Shown: positions 21,679-32,789, numbered from the stretch's first letter. The stretch is 64,000 bases of DNA from Thysanoteuthis rhombus (GCA_963457665.1 OY735237.1:7566797-7630796), one strand, 5' to 3'. Notes: generated by a model not told the origin, from the sequence alone. Translations and numbers: made by a program.

Positions 21679-22280
21679 ATAATGACCCCTTATATACTGT
21701 GCTGTCTTGTGATCTCTCCATGTAAGGTTGAGCATGATTCTCTCATGCGCACGTTGCATACTTCTCAGTTTGCAAGCCTGTCTCTTGGTTGGGTTCCATG
21801 TTTCAGCTCCATAAGTGACTATCAGAATGCATTGGTTGTAAACTTTTCTTCTTAGGATTATTGGGATCATCCGGTTCTTGAAAGTTGAGCTTGGTCTGCC
21901 TCACGTTTGCCATCCTTAAGTGATTCTTCACTTGATTTCCTCCCCTTTTGAGGGTCTCATGGAGATTCGTTGTCCAAAGAAGATGTAGTGGTCTACCTTG
22001 ACATCATAAAAAGTATTAAAAAAACTCAAATGGCAATGAGCAGGCCATGTTCCAAAAATGAAAGACAACCGATGGACCTCACGTCTCACAACATGGATCA
22101 CCAGAGATCACGCAAGACACTGAGGCCGACAGAACACAAGACGGAGAGATGAACTTGATAGATTCAGGAAATGCTGGCTCCGCGATGCCTATGATAGGGA
22201 ATTGTAGCAAATCCTGTAGAAGGTCTATGTCAAACGACGGACCTTAAAAGACTGATGATGATGATGATGATAATGACTCC
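21679..22280. mobile_element. RTE LINE copy with 5' inversion and target-site duplication
   Basis: The left part (about 21690-21999) is RTE sequence on the minus strand, running from GTAGACCACTACATCTTC at the junction to the TATACTGTGCTGTCTTGTG block. The right part (22000-22270) continues the same LINE on the plus strand, from GACATCATAAAAAGT to the CGACGGACCTTAAAAGACTG block and the (ATG)n tail at 22255-22269. The plus part resumes about 20 bp downstream of where the minus part ends, when compared with 24068-24465. Flanking ATAATGACCCC (21679-21689) and ATAATGACTCC (22270-22280) are a target-site duplication. This is the pattern of twin priming. Confidence 0.85.
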
Positions 22281-23225
22281 AGATAGTGCTGTTTTGTTAA
22301 ACGCTATATCTTTTATGAACGTACCTTGTGCGATAACCGAGATATTATTCCTGCGATGACTAATTCGGCTTAGACGGGTGAGCAAGAAAAGGAAGGGGCA
22401 TAGGATCTAGCGATAAACATCCCCAAACCCCACATCTTTGTTGTGCGAGGTTAGGAGCACCTCTTTAGTTTTCATGATCATATGATTGATTTGTGACAGG
22501 AAAGAAGGAATCTCTCACGCAAGGGTTAAGTCGAAATTTCTATATTTTACGAGACCCTTTCATTTCTCGAACGAAATTGAATGGTGTGTTGTCACGATCA
22601 ATCGAAAGTAGAACCAAGCCTTGAAGTCTGACCATGGTTGGATTTCTTGTGTGGAAATCTTTATTTCAAATTTACATCGAAAATTTGGCAGAAAAACCCA
22701 AGCTTAAACTACCTAGAAACACATACATTCTTCAGATGTATATCTAAAATCTAGGAAAAATATCATGAGATATTAATAAATTAAATATGACTTTAATCTT
22801 CAAGGTTAAGTTCATAAAAAACACTGTTTAATTTATTAAAATATCACTTTATTTTATTTCTATAAATCAAATCTTTATTTGATTAAAATCATCTAAATAG
22901 CAATTTCTGATATCTAGACAAAACTCAAACATCAAGATCTGAATTAAAAAACACCTAGATTGGCAATACTGAGCAAGGTACGTAACCTCAGTATGTCAGT
23001 CAGTGATTGCAATCGATTTCAAAGTTCCTGGCACTTCTAAAAAGTTATTAATCATTTTTTCTCTTTTCATACGGATGAGGTGTGGCTACTTCCACCCTTT
23101 ATGTTTTTCAATTATTGGGTGGAAATAACAATTCATTGATCACACGTTTGTGTTTTGTGTCCATTTTTATGTCGAGACGAAATAAAATAAACCTCGGATG
23201 AGACATCATGAACAAATACACACAG
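22281..23225. other. No feature seen
   Basis: About 0.95 kb of AT-rich unique-looking sequence. No gene or repeat copy is supported. Confidence 0.4.

Positions 23226-23228
<3 letters not shown>

Positions 23229-23283
<55 letters not shown>
23229..23283. repeat. (TA)n microsatellite
   Basis: Perfect TA dinucleotide run. The I-Y repeat ORFs on both strands across it are its translation. Confidence 0.95.
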
Positions 23284-23285
<2 letters not shown>

Positions 23286-23479
23286 CTGCTGTTAACAAAG
23301 TTGAAAAGAGGTATTTGTATTGTATCGCATTTAGTCAACTGTTCATTTGCCTGTCCTGAAAACGGTACTTTGGGGACAGATACGGTAATCTTTGCAGGTT
23401 GAGAGATATTTTTCCTGCTCTTTTGTTCAATCACATTGAAGTACACGCTCATGACTGTCCATAGGATACCTGAAAAGAT
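23284..23479. other. No feature seen
   Basis: The ORF at 23108-23452 (-) crosses the TA tract and does not resemble a known protein. Confidence 0.4.
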
Positions 23480-23740
23480 TTTCGATGAATTCCTATGAAT
23501 GTCAGTGGAGAGGCAGCCAAAAGGCTTAGGGATAAATGATCAAATTTTGGATCAGATCCATTGACAATCATTTCTCCAACGTAGTAGTTATGAGTCAAAA
23601 CCACATAATATCACCATAATTTCATTTCTTGTCTACACAATTCATCCAAATTTCCTCAATAAATATCCATGGAATTTTGTGGCACGGTGGACAATGGGTT
23701 ATGGATGAACCGAATGAATTTCTGAGCGGATCCATACACA
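23480..23740 (+). repeat. Two units of the common dispersed repeat type
   Basis: AAATTTTGGATCAGATCCAT (about 23549) and GAATTTCTGAGCGGATCCAT (about 23714) each follow a GTGG-AGG or GTGGCACGGTGGACAATGGG block. This matches the ordering in 18568-18760. Two diverged tandem units are likely. The identity rests on pattern memory. Confidence 0.4.
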
Positions 23741-24067
23741 ATTCATCCTCTTGGCAATGGTGTTGGCAGATGTATGTGCTCTCTGAGTGCTTCCCAGTCT
23801 TAATTTGATATTGGGTTTAGGATTATATGTATTGGCATAAAGGTTTGTGACGACTAACTTTAAGTGGTCATACTCCGTAATTAATCCAAACCAGGGGTCG
23901 GTAAAGCGGTCAATACCGATCATTTGGGGGCGATGGGAATATCAAAGGGGTCAATGAGTTCCTATGGCTTAGAAAGGGGGTGATGAATGTTGAAAGAGAT
24001 TAGGTCGAAGGCAGATATTCGTATATGAAATAAGGTACATAAAATCCAATTAGCTGATAGGTTTCTC
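23741..24067. other. No feature seen
   Basis: Nothing is supported. Confidence 0.3.
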
Positions 24068-24465
24068 CCGATAGTCACTTATGGAGCTGAAACATGGGAC
24101 CTAACCAAGACACAGGCCTACAAACTGAGAAGTATGCAACGTGCGCATGAGAGATCACAAGACAACACAGTATATAAGGAAGAAAACAGGTGTTTGTGAC
24201 ATCATAGAACTATTAAAAAACGTAAATAGCAATGGGCAGACCATATTGCAAGAATGAAAGACAACCAATGGACATCACGTCTCACAACATGGATCCCAAG
24301 AGATCACATAAGAGACTGAGGCTGACGAAACACAAGATGGAGAAATGAACTTAACAGATTCAAGAGATACTGGCTCTGCGAAGCCCATGATAGGGAATTG
24401 TGGCGAATCCTGGGGAAGATCTGTGTCCAACGACGGACCTTAAAAGACTGATGATGAGGATGATT
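24068..24465 (+). mobile_element. RTE-type LINE 3' fragment
   Basis: It starts near GGTTTCTCCCGATAGTCACT and continues through GGAGCTGAAACATGGGACCT, CAACGTGCGCATGAGAGATC, GGCAGACCATATTGCAAGAA and CAACGACGGACCTTAAAAGA to an (ATG)n tail ending near 24463. There are in-frame stops and a deletion after GAGAGATC compared with 51125-51715. It ends about 35 bp before MITE-E copy 3. Confidence 0.85.
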
Positions 24466-24498
24466 TCTGATTTATATGTAACTCCCCATAGCAGTCAT

Positions 24499-24868
24499 AA
24501 ATTGAATAACCATAGCGTCGGAATTTGGAGTCATGAAAAAATCCATCATAGAATAAATATGGTCAGAATAAATTTGATTGATGACATCCGTAGTGTTTTC
24601 GATTGTGAAACGCCTAAAAAATGTAAAAAAAACCCAAACATTTAGAAACATCTACATTCTGGAAAATATGGATGTTATCAAAAAACCTGTCAAGATAAAA
24701 CCCTCAAAAGGTAATCCCAGCCAGAGGTCTGGTAGAGTACCGGTGCAAATTTTCAAGTTTGTAGACAAAACGGCATGACCAGGAGCACGGGAACACACAA
24801 ACAAATAAATTCACATTTAAAAAAACGACATAACCCGTCGTCATCTTTGATGGCTATGGTTGTTCAAC
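24499..24868 (+). mobile_element. MITE-E copy 3, both termini present
   Basis: The left terminus is AATTGAATAACCATAGCG (24499-24516) and the right terminus is GGCTATGGTTGTTCAAC (ending 24868), close to perfect inverted repeats. Interior blocks are GGTCAGAATAAATTTGATTG, ACATTTAGAAACATCTACAT, ACCCTCAAAAGGTAATCCC and AGACAAAACGGCATGACCAG. It encodes nothing. Confidence 0.8.
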
Positions 24869-25144
24869 ATTTAACCATCCTTGATGGCTGCAGTGGTTCA
24901 ACTGGTTTTTATCGTATATTGATGAAATGATTATGATAGATCAGTATATATCATTCATTGTATAAGTTGATACTTTATTTCATACTATTGGCTTGATACG
25001 TTTTAGGAAGATTTAGTACGTTTCAGTCTTTAATGATGATACATTTGACTTATTCCTTCGGCAGATCTGGCTAGGTCTCGACATGGGATCAAGGACTGTG
25101 GAGAGTTTTAGTTTTGCAATCCTTTGATCAAAACTTTTACTAAA
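24869..25144. other. Spacer with a short duplicated MITE-E end
   Basis: CATCCTTGATGGCTGCAGTGG (about 24883-24903) repeats the right-end block of MITE-E directly after copy 3. The rest is unique-looking. Confidence 0.4.
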
Positions 25145-25345
25145 CGGTTATGGTTACTTATTTGATAGAAACCGTCATATGACCGAAGTCTCTTGGCAGC
25201 ATGCCTTGTAGGGGTGATCAATTGAGAAATTGGATAAGGGGTAATCAATGAATAAGTTTTTTCTCTCGCTTTTTATTGGGCTGTGATCACTAAAGAGTTT
25301 TCAAGTTCGACTGGCTTGCTGGCAATGTCTCAGCACAAACTCATA
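25145..25345 (-). repeat. RepA copy 8, half
   Basis: Reverse copy starting GGTTATGGTTACTTATTTGA, with AGAAACCGTCA and TGATCA sites. It is cut after GTCTCAGCACAAACTCATAA. It stands head-on to RepA copy 9, which starts 14 bp later in forward orientation. Confidence 0.85.
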
Positions 25346-25358
25346 ACAATACTGTTTT

Positions 25359-25768
25359 AATTAGAAACTCTTAATAAAAATAATCAAAATAGGTTTCTAC
25401 AGATTTCAAGTTGGTCTGGCTGGCTATGTAGGCATGTATTACGCATACAGTCCACACCGATGAAGCTATAGAGCTGAAAATTCAAACATTTGCTCTTTAA
25501 TATGTTTATAATTTTTCGTTTTGTTTTTACCCCCCCATAGGTGTTTCAAAGGGGTTGAATAGTAAGTTTATGCTAGATTGACCCCCTTCTTGCAACTGCT
25601 TTTTCGTTGTTGAAAATATAGACTTTTTAGTGATTACTACTCAACAGAAGACGAGAGAAGTAACTTATTCATTGATCACCTCTTTCCCCAATTTTCCTAA
25701 TTGATTTGTATGTGGCTAGAAGACTTTCGTTGCATGACCGTTTCTTTTGAGAGACTAACCAGACCGGT
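25359..25768 (+). repeat. RepA copy 9
   Basis: Forward copy from ATTAGAAACTCTTAATAAAA to GAGAGACTAACCAGACC. It has TTATGCTAGATTGACCC and TGATCACCTC. It faces copy 8 across a 14-bp spacer. Confidence 0.87.
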
Positions 25769-25824
25769 TTTTGAACGTTTTAAAACTCTTTTCAACTTTT
25801 TTCTTATCAAGTGGTTAAATTTTG

Positions 25825-25826
<2 letters not shown>

Positions 25827-25872
<46 letters not shown>

Positions 25873-25912
25873 AGGGGGAGAGAAGTGGGAGGGAAGGAGG
25901 AGAGATTGAGAT
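25827..25912. repeat. (GA)n and GGGA-rich purine tract
   Basis: A (GA)n run at 25827-25865 is followed by GGAGGGAGGGGGAG-type purine sequence. Confidence 0.92.
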
Positions 25913-25999
25913 CTTGGAATCATTGTTATTTTTACATCTTAGACTACTATTTATATTCTTCGTAATTTTTCGATGATTTTCGGAAATAAAGAATAGGCT

Positions 26000-26090
26000 T
26001 TCGGTTGGTATCTCACCTGCGCCCCTCTCACCTGAGAAAAGCCAGATTCAACGCATTTGCTGCTTTACCAACTCATCTACGAGAGAGTTT
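26000..26090 (-). repeat. tRNA-like fragment (possible SINE)
   Basis: On the minus strand, TAGATGAGTTGGTAAAGCAG resembles a tRNA D-arm/A-box, followed by AATGCGTTGAATCTGGC. There is no matching T-arm at normal distance, so it is at most a relic. Confidence 0.3.
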
Positions 26091-26690
26091 TATCCTTTAT
26101 TTTAGACCTGCACCATTTATTTACTGTTGTAGATTGACAAATTATAGAAAGAATAAATAACTAGCCTGGTTGCTCCAGGGTCAAACCCCACTCCTAGTAC
26201 CAACTAAGAATGGTTAATGACTTTTTTGTATCTATTCATATAATGGCCATTTATGCACATCTCTTCTGTTTGTGGCGGGAAAATATCATTGGTTCATCTA
26301 CGTTTCGACATAACAGATTGTATCACAGATTATGCCATAGAAACCTATTAGATTCAATGTCTGATCACATATTAAAACAGCTGAGTTGAGTTCAGACTTG
26401 AAAAATACTTATAATTAGGATACATGAATTATTAGAAAATAAAGAATCCAATAAAGTAGTTTTAAGCTCTTTAGTGTCGATCCACAAACCCCGTCATTTT
26501 TACAAATATATCTCAGTTGTATACATGATTAATAAATTTCTAGGTATGTTAGAATTTTCTGTTTGTTCCAATCGGTGAGAGAGCTGGCTACGAACTACGG
26601 TAGAGAAATGTTTATTTGATGAATGTAATTATTCATCAGAATAAAATGAGCCCTGGCGTATTTCTACATGAATTTCCGTTAATTTATACG
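26091..26690. other. No feature seen
   Basis: About 0.6 kb without a supported feature. Confidence 0.35.
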
Positions 26691-26694
26691 GCTT

Positions 26695-26768
26695 GTCAAT
26701 TTACTTCAGTCTGTAAGAGAGCTGCCAATCAATCAGTCGATTGTGAATTCAAATCAGGTTAAAGGAAT
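26695..26768 (+). repeat. tRNA-like fragment (possible SINE)
   Basis: TTCAGTCTGTAAGAGAGCTG (A-box like), AATCAGTCGATT and GATTGTGAATTCAAATCAGG (B-box like) are about 40 bp apart in tRNA order. Bases deviate from functional tRNA at conserved positions, and the acceptor stem is not visible. A similar GGTGAGAGAGCTGGCTAC segment lies at 26574-26591. Confidence 0.35.
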
Positions 26769-27203
26769 AATTATTATTCATATTGGTTTGATTTGATGTG
26801 ACAACACGGGCAATCAGGGAAGAGTTTACTCCCCCGAATTAAGTGAAGATTGTTTTTCAACTGTAGCAACAAGAACAAAGTTCGATAATTAAATAACTAA
26901 AAAACTTGAAGGTTATTTACACTTGTATAATACTGAGTAATCCAGCTAATACATAACCACTTTGAACATCTACAGACATGTCCATTCTAAAGTGCAGGTT
27001 TGTTCTTCAAGTCCGACCGACTGAAGTTCATGTAACAAAAAAAAAATGCAGTCGTGAAAATAACCAGAGTCCAATTCCCTGGGGGTTAAATGTCTTCTTC
27101 ACTAATGAATTGACAACAGGAAAAAACAATAACAAAAAAAAATTCCATCAACTAGAAGCATGTTTTGCTTCTGATCTAGTCATTGTATTTCACATCGTTG
27201 CTG
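26769..27203. other. No feature seen
   Basis: Nothing is supported. Confidence 0.35.
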
Positions 27204-27832
27204 TTAGTAACAGTCAACCAAAACTGTCGCCATAAAAGTAAACATAGGTTTCTTCAGTTTTTAAATGGGTTTATTTGTCTGGCTGGCTATTTGTGTATCA
27301 CTGGTAAAGCCAGCATCAAATGAGCGAAAAGAATGATAATTTAAGCATTTATTCTTTATTATGACTAAACAGTTTTTTAAATTTGTTTTTGCTGGATGAC
27401 TGGCTATCTACGTAATACACATATAAGCCACACAGAGCTATCAAGCTGATAATGTAATCATTTATTCTTTACGTCCAGAATAAATGACTATGTATATATC
27501 GCACGTACAGGCTACGCCAATGAATTTCAGCATTTGCTTCTTATACCGAGAAAAACATTTCTTTTAAATCCCTCTCTGAATAGTTTCTTAAAAGGGGGAT
27601 TCCATTTACAATGCAAATATATGCAAATTGATCTCTTAGTTCGGGCCTGGCAACTTTTTTTTTCGAAGATAAGGATTTTTTTGTAATAATCACAGCTCAA
27701 TGAAACGTGCGAGAAGTACCTTATTAATTGATCACACATTTTTTGTTTTCTTTAATTGATTGTCCTCAACATTGCATGCTGCCAAAAAGACATTGGTCAG
27801 GCGATATTTTCGATTTAGTGACTAACCGAACC
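27204..27832 (+). repeat. RepA copy 10, long form
   Basis: Forward copy from TTAGTAACAGTCAACCAAAA to GTGACTAACCGAACCCGATC. The middle part (about 27380-27540) contains an internal tandem duplication: the GCTGGCTAT, ACGTAATACAC/ATCGCACGT, AGCTATCAAGCTGATAATG and TTTATTCTTTA blocks occur two or three times in diverged form. This explains the extra length of about 629 bp. Confidence 0.82.
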
Positions 27833-28311
27833 CGATCCTCGTTCAATCGAAGTGCCAGCGACATGCCATAATTATCTCCCCTTGTCATTACCCGGGCCTC
27901 TATCGTCTGCCTTCGCCATTTGACTTGAAGAATAACGAATGCAAAACACAGTAAAAACGAGCACAAAAAAGAATAAAGATAAGAGAGAGGGCTGATTGCA
28001 TTTGATTTTGTTAACGTTGTGATGATGTCTAGAAATACTAATGCCCTCCAGCTAAAACCAGAAGACTGTAAATGAGCCAAAGCGTCTCGTTTATTTGTTC
28101 TTTCATTACTTCTGAGTCTTTTTTTTTTGCTGTTTCTGTTTGCACTCAATCAAATGGATATGACCTGTTCTCATTTTTCATGTTTGTTAATTCGTTATCG
28201 TCAACCAAGGAATTTTCGCAACTTTATCGAATTTATAAACTTATTTGTGTCTGTTCCATGACTAAAGTGTTTTGCACGAACACATCTCATTAGTTCAGAG
28301 TAGTTCTTGTT
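27833..28311. other. No assigned feature
   Basis: An ORF of 127 codons at 27766-28149 (-) starts within RepA copy 10 sequence and runs out of it. It has no recognised domain, and I do not call it a gene. Confidence 0.35.
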
Positions 28312-28770
28312 TTAAAAACCGCCAACCAAAACTGCAAAATAGTAAACATAGGTTTCTTTGGATTTAAAGTAATTCTGCGTGTTTGGCTATCTATCCTGCG
28401 TATAGGCCAGGAAATGAGGCTGCCAGCTTGCAAATTTAGATATTTTCCGCTCATTATATCCAGAAAAAATGTTGTTTTTTCACAAATTCCCGACCAAAAT
28501 TGGTTTTTAATGGACGGTCCAATTCATAAGGTTCATTTTAAATTGGTCCCTTTCTTTGTATCCAACAGCATTAATGCTTGTGGCTCTTTTGTTTTGTTTT
28601 TTTGATTTCGGGTTTTTAGTTAACTCTGCCAAATAGTACACTAGAAAAGTAGTTTATTCATTAATCTACATTTTATTCATTTTAAAAAAAAATTGATTCC
28701 CGCTTAACGGAATGGTACCAGAAGACATTGAACACGTGACTATTGCTATTGAAAGACTGACCAGACTTGT
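28312..28770 (+). repeat. RepA copy 11
   Basis: Forward copy beginning TTAAAAACCGCCAACCAAAA and ending AAAGACTGACCAGACTTG. The GTCA subrepeats are reduced, and the T-rich middle is present. Confidence 0.83.
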
Positions 28771-29384
28771 GTTTTAGATATTCTATGAAGGATATAATAT
28801 TTGCTAAAAGAAAATCAGATTGGAAAAAAGGTAAGTAAAGATTTTCTGCCGGATGCGTATGCATGAATATTGCAGATGATCTAAACTTCTGCCATGTTTT
28901 TTGTTACTTTTTAGGCGTCTATACAAGCCAATCTTTTTTTAAGAAAACGACATTTGCCCCGAGTAAGCTGAACTTTGTCACCCTTTGAAATAAGGTATCA
29001 AGTTATTTATTTGTATTTGGTTATGAGAATTCTCCTTGACAATCGTCTCTCTGAGCTTTACCACAAGAAAAAATATTCAACTTTCAGATTTTGTTGAAAA
29101 ATCTGAATTCACATGAAATTTTCTCATTTTGACTCTTTATATTTGGCTAAATTTATTCATTCCCTGATTTTCTCGTCTGTATCTGGAAATCCCATCTTGT
29201 TGAACAAAAAAAAACCCTTCTAAAATCTTTTTTAAGATCAATTGAAAATTTTGAAAAGTTAACAAATGAGTAAGTTAATTTGGATCCCTCTGCTAAAATA
29301 ACTAAATGACCTCTGAAATGTTGAAGCATCAAAAATAGATTTTTTGGTTGTTCAAATACCTATCGGCGGAACTCATCTCTAAAC
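28771..29384. other. No feature seen
   Basis: About 0.6 kb, nothing supported. Confidence 0.35.
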
Positions 29385-29582
29385 AGAGGTTTTTTCATTT
29401 AACAATTTATTTCTATTAAAAATATTTACCAAATATTTCGCATTCAGAACCTTAAAACGACTAAATGCAAGCCTTGTTATTGACTGTAATAATTTTTTGT
29501 TCTTGCAAAATTTTCCTGAACTCTCAAAAACCAAGTGATTAAAAGTAATATGTCCGTCTAAATACTTACGATAGGTATTGTA
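29385..29582 (+). repeat. RepG copy 2
   Basis: It matches 13616-13872 in order: TTTAACAATTTATTTCTAT, ACGACTAAATGCAAGCCTTG, TTTTTTGTTCTTG, AAACCAAGTGATTAAAAG, and AATACTTACGATAGGTATTG. Confidence 0.55.
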
Positions 29583-30164
29583 TATTCGACCTCACCTCTT
29601 CTGATACACGAGCAGCCAACGAAGCCACACCCAGCAATAAATCTGAACTGTTTGTGACATGCGCACTAGTAAGTCATCTTTTGGCATTCTCTAAGGAAGA
29701 CAAATCTTCACATTGTGCTGGTCCCGAACAACTGGCTCCTGAATTATGCAATAGATTGGTTGGAAAATGTCTGTCAAAGGACTGATGCAAATTTACCATT
29801 CATACCAAATGTGACTGATCAAAAGCATTGTCCGGTGAATTGTTGGGATGATTCATCCATCGATTAAATTACTCTGACATCTATTCCATTTGAAGAGTAT
29901 ATCGGGTGATATTTTTTGTCGGTGCCACTACCTGCCATTCCCTGTCACACGTAAGGAAATATTTCGATTCAAAAGTTATCCCATTTCTCTACTTAATACT
30001 ACTAATTCTCAAATTTAAACTCGTGATAAGTCTCAGCAACTCTGTGCCACACGTTAATATGATATTGTGATGCAAAAGCTATCTTCCAGATAATCAGATG
30101 CTATTATTACACTTATTTTTTCTAAAAATGAAAACCATTTTTCTAGAAAGTACCTAGTAAAGTG
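29583..30164. other. No feature seen
   Basis: Slightly richer in GC than its neighbours around 29600-29780 (for example GACATGCGCACTAGTAAGTC). No open frame of note and no recognised family. Confidence 0.35.
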
Positions 30165-30300
30165 TTGGTGCAAATTTTCAAGTCCGTAGACAAAACGGTA
30201 TGGACAGGAATACTGGAACCAACAAGTATGTGAACTAACACATGCACCTATAAAAAGGGTAGAACACTTAGCCATATTTAATGGTTCCAGTTGTTCAACA
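30165..30300 (+). mobile_element. MITE-E copy 4, right end only
   Basis: GTGTTGGTGCAAATTTTCAA and AGACAAAACGGTATGGACAG lead to the terminus ATGGTTCCAGTTGTTCAAC. The left two thirds are missing. Confidence 0.65.
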
Positions 30301-31297
30301 AAAATCAAATTTCACCCTGTATAAGCTGATACCATAGATAATCCATATACCGATCAAACCTCAAGTTGGGATAAAAAAGCATTATTCAATGTATACAATT
30401 ATACATGCAAAAATCCAAATTTTCATTTTGCTCATCTTAATTGATCTCCCGTTATTACACTGTAAAAGTATTAGAGTTTCAAAATAATATATTGCAATTC
30501 ATTATCATTTCTGTCAGATTATATATCCATCTCCCGATGATATGATAGTTTGCGTTGGAGGGAACAAATAAAACAGATATAGACAATGAATGAACGAGAT
30601 GAGAACTTGGAGTTAAAACAGTTACTTGGGCTTTCGCATATTCAAATACGTATAACAATTGTGGTTCGATTTTCTCGCTCAAAATTTAAAAAATAAAACA
30701 AAACAAAACTGATTATACATTGTGAAATACGGCAATCACATCCTGATTACGTTCCTTGAAAACAGTAATTTTCTCAAAGCTCCGAGAATTCTGTCAGTTT
30801 AATTTGTTTCTCTGACTCCAAAACATATTAGGGGATCATAAAATAATGTCTCAATGTCGGTTCCTAATTTTGCACAAAATTAAAATTTCAGGTTTATGAA
30901 AATTGAAAAAAAGACGGTTTGTGCAATTTGCGAAAGCCAAAATGTGTATTGAAAACGAAAATTGTTTGGTAGGTACCGGGTGTTAGCAACAACTACTAAG
31001 GATAATAGAAAGGTTAGTTAGATTTTGTAGATATTGTTCCAATTAATATGATACTTTTACTTATTCAGTCTTTATTGTTCCAGAGAAATATCTTCAATAC
31101 AATGGCTTAAAATAGCTTAATCTTTAATGGCTTACACAAAAATGACATTCCATTATCTGCTTGCAAAAACTATAATTTGTACCAAGTCCGATATTGTGTT
31201 TGATAACCACTTATAAGAAGTGGGTGGAGGAAGATGCATTCAGTAATTGGTGTCTGACCGAAAAAGTACATTGAGAAATGCATATAAACAAATACCA

Positions 31298-31299
<2 letters not shown>
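30301..31299. other. No feature seen
   Basis: About 1 kb, no supported gene or repeat copy. Confidence 0.4.

Positions 31300-31301
<2 letters not shown>

Positions 31302-31364
<63 letters not shown>
31302..31364. repeat. (TA)n microsatellite
   Basis: Perfect TA dinucleotide run. The overlapping Y-I ORFs are translations of it. Confidence 0.95.
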
Positions 31365-31366
<2 letters not shown>

Positions 31367-31385
31367 TTAGGAAACAAGACATGCT

Positions 31386-31572
31386 TCCATATATAAATTT
31401 GTGGTATTTTTCCTGTTAAGTATATGCGCACGTTATATCAAATATATTGTATCACCGTAGCCCCACAAATGCCCGACTGACTAACTAAACAGGCTAATGA
31501 TTCTTCTCTCTTTGAGTGTCCGTGTTTCTGTTCCTGTTTCCGGGTACTCTTGGTCGTATTTTGAGGGTTGTA
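31386..31572 (-). repeat. RepF copy 2
   Basis: It is the reverse complement of the right two thirds of RepF copy 3. Matched blocks are TTGTGGTATTTTTCCTGTTA, CGTTATATCAAATATAT, CCCACAAATGCCCGA and TTCTCTCTTTGAGTGTCCGT. Identity to copy 3 looks high by eye, higher than for most repeats here. Confidence 0.75.
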
Positions 31573-31789
31573 CCTTTATGTACCTTTTCTCCGCAACCGA
31601 TTTTAGACTTTTTTGTACAATGTACAGATATCATGAAAGAAGAGTAGAGAACAGATCAGGTGACATTAGAAGTTTATAGTTACGATAAACGCTTTTAGAC
31701 AAGGACGTCCCCAAAATCGTCAATGTTTCTTTAGAATGTGACAAAATTTCCTACGAGGAACTGCTGCATATCATGAATCTGACAAATCA

Positions 31790-31962
31790 ATAATTGAACT
31801 ACTGTAGCGTCAAAAATATAGGTTATGTAAAAATAATCTCAACGAAGAATAATTATGGTCGAAATGAATTTTTAGTTCACGGCATCACTGGCGTTTTCTA
31901 CTCAAAAGCATCGAAAATAAAGCTAAAACAAACATCTAGAAAAATATAGACTCTACAATTAC
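31790..31962 (+). mobile_element. MITE-E copy 5, left end only
   Basis: The left terminus AATAATTGAACTACTGTAGCG is followed by GGTCGAAATGAATTTTTAG, CATCACTGGCGTTTTCTAC and ACATCTAGAAAAATATAG. The right half is missing. Confidence 0.7.
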
Positions 31963-32157
31963 TACGACGGGTGATGGATGCATCGTTGAATATAGAGGTC
32001 TTGTTATTCCGTGACTTGCCCTCTTTTAGTGATGCACGCTTTCCCGCTCGTGTAATCATACCTTTTTGTTCTTATTGCAGTGTTTTGGTCTTGTATCTGA
32101 TAGGAAGAGATGAGCAAATAGGCGTATTTGTTGTGAAGGAATGACGAGTTGGAACAG
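31963..32157. other. No feature seen
   Basis: Short spacer. The 79-codon minus-strand ORF 32056-32295 crosses the hairpin next door. Confidence 0.3.
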
Positions 32158-32211
32158 GCAACGGATAGGAATGGTAATTCCTGTTGCAGGAATTACCATT
32201 CTATCCGTTGC
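32158..32211. other. 25-bp near-perfect hairpin
   Basis: The left arm (32158-32183) and right arm (32187-32211) are reverse complements with one extra G in the left arm and a 3-nt TTG loop. The core is GAATGGTAATTCCTG and its complement. It is not followed by a T-run. Its function is unknown. Confidence 0.9.
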
Positions 32212-32383
32212 AGATCTGGAACAAATGGCACTGCCCGATTTCGTGACATTCAGAAAGTTTCCAGACATCCACAGACTTCCGTTTCCGGTTGCCAACGTGA
32301 CATTTCCTTTGAATGAGTGTTGGCCTCAGACACAGAATGTGATCTTGAGTGGTGCGCGCTGAGAGATAAGTATTATGAGGAGA
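32212..32383 (+). other. Unassigned open frame next to the hairpin
   Basis: A frame from 32141 continues through the hairpin to 32362, reading VADLEQMALPDFVTF and PFPVANVTFPLNECWPQT. The opposite strand is also open (32056-32295). Base composition is more balanced than in the surrounding AT-rich DNA. I do not recognise the product. It could be part of an unknown element or an exon. There is no supporting evidence either way. Confidence 0.25.
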
Positions 32384-32780
32384 AACCGGGAAGGAAGAGT
32401 GAAGAAGGAGAAGGAATAGAGAGAGACAGACAGACAGACAGAGATAGAGAGAGAAGGGGGATGTATATAGTGAAAAAGGGAAGAGCAAAAAAAAAAGAAA
32501 AGGGGAATGAAACAATTACAGAAATAGAAAGAAGAACAGAAGTATAACAGGAAGAAAAAATGAAAAAAATGGAGAGAGAGAGGGAGAAAGAGAAATAAGA
32601 AGTCAGAGATGTTTGTAGGAAGAAAAACAGAGAAAAAAGGGTGAGAGAAAGAGAGAAAGGAAATGCAGAGGAAGGGGGGGGAGAAAGAGTCGACAGAAAG
32701 AGAGAGAGAGAAAGGGAATACTAGAACGAATTACATCACCAATTTGAAACAAAGACGTAAGTAGAAGAAGGAGAGAGGGG
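32384..32780. repeat. Long polypurine tract
   Basis: Almost 400 bp in which the plus strand is nearly all A and G, with GAGA, GACA and GGGGGGG runs. Few pyrimidines interrupt it. Confidence 0.9.
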
Positions 32781-32789
32781 AAGATGGAT

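Noticed and set aside
27766-28149. 127-codon minus-strand ORF
   Set aside because: Begins in RepA sequence and has no recognisable domain.
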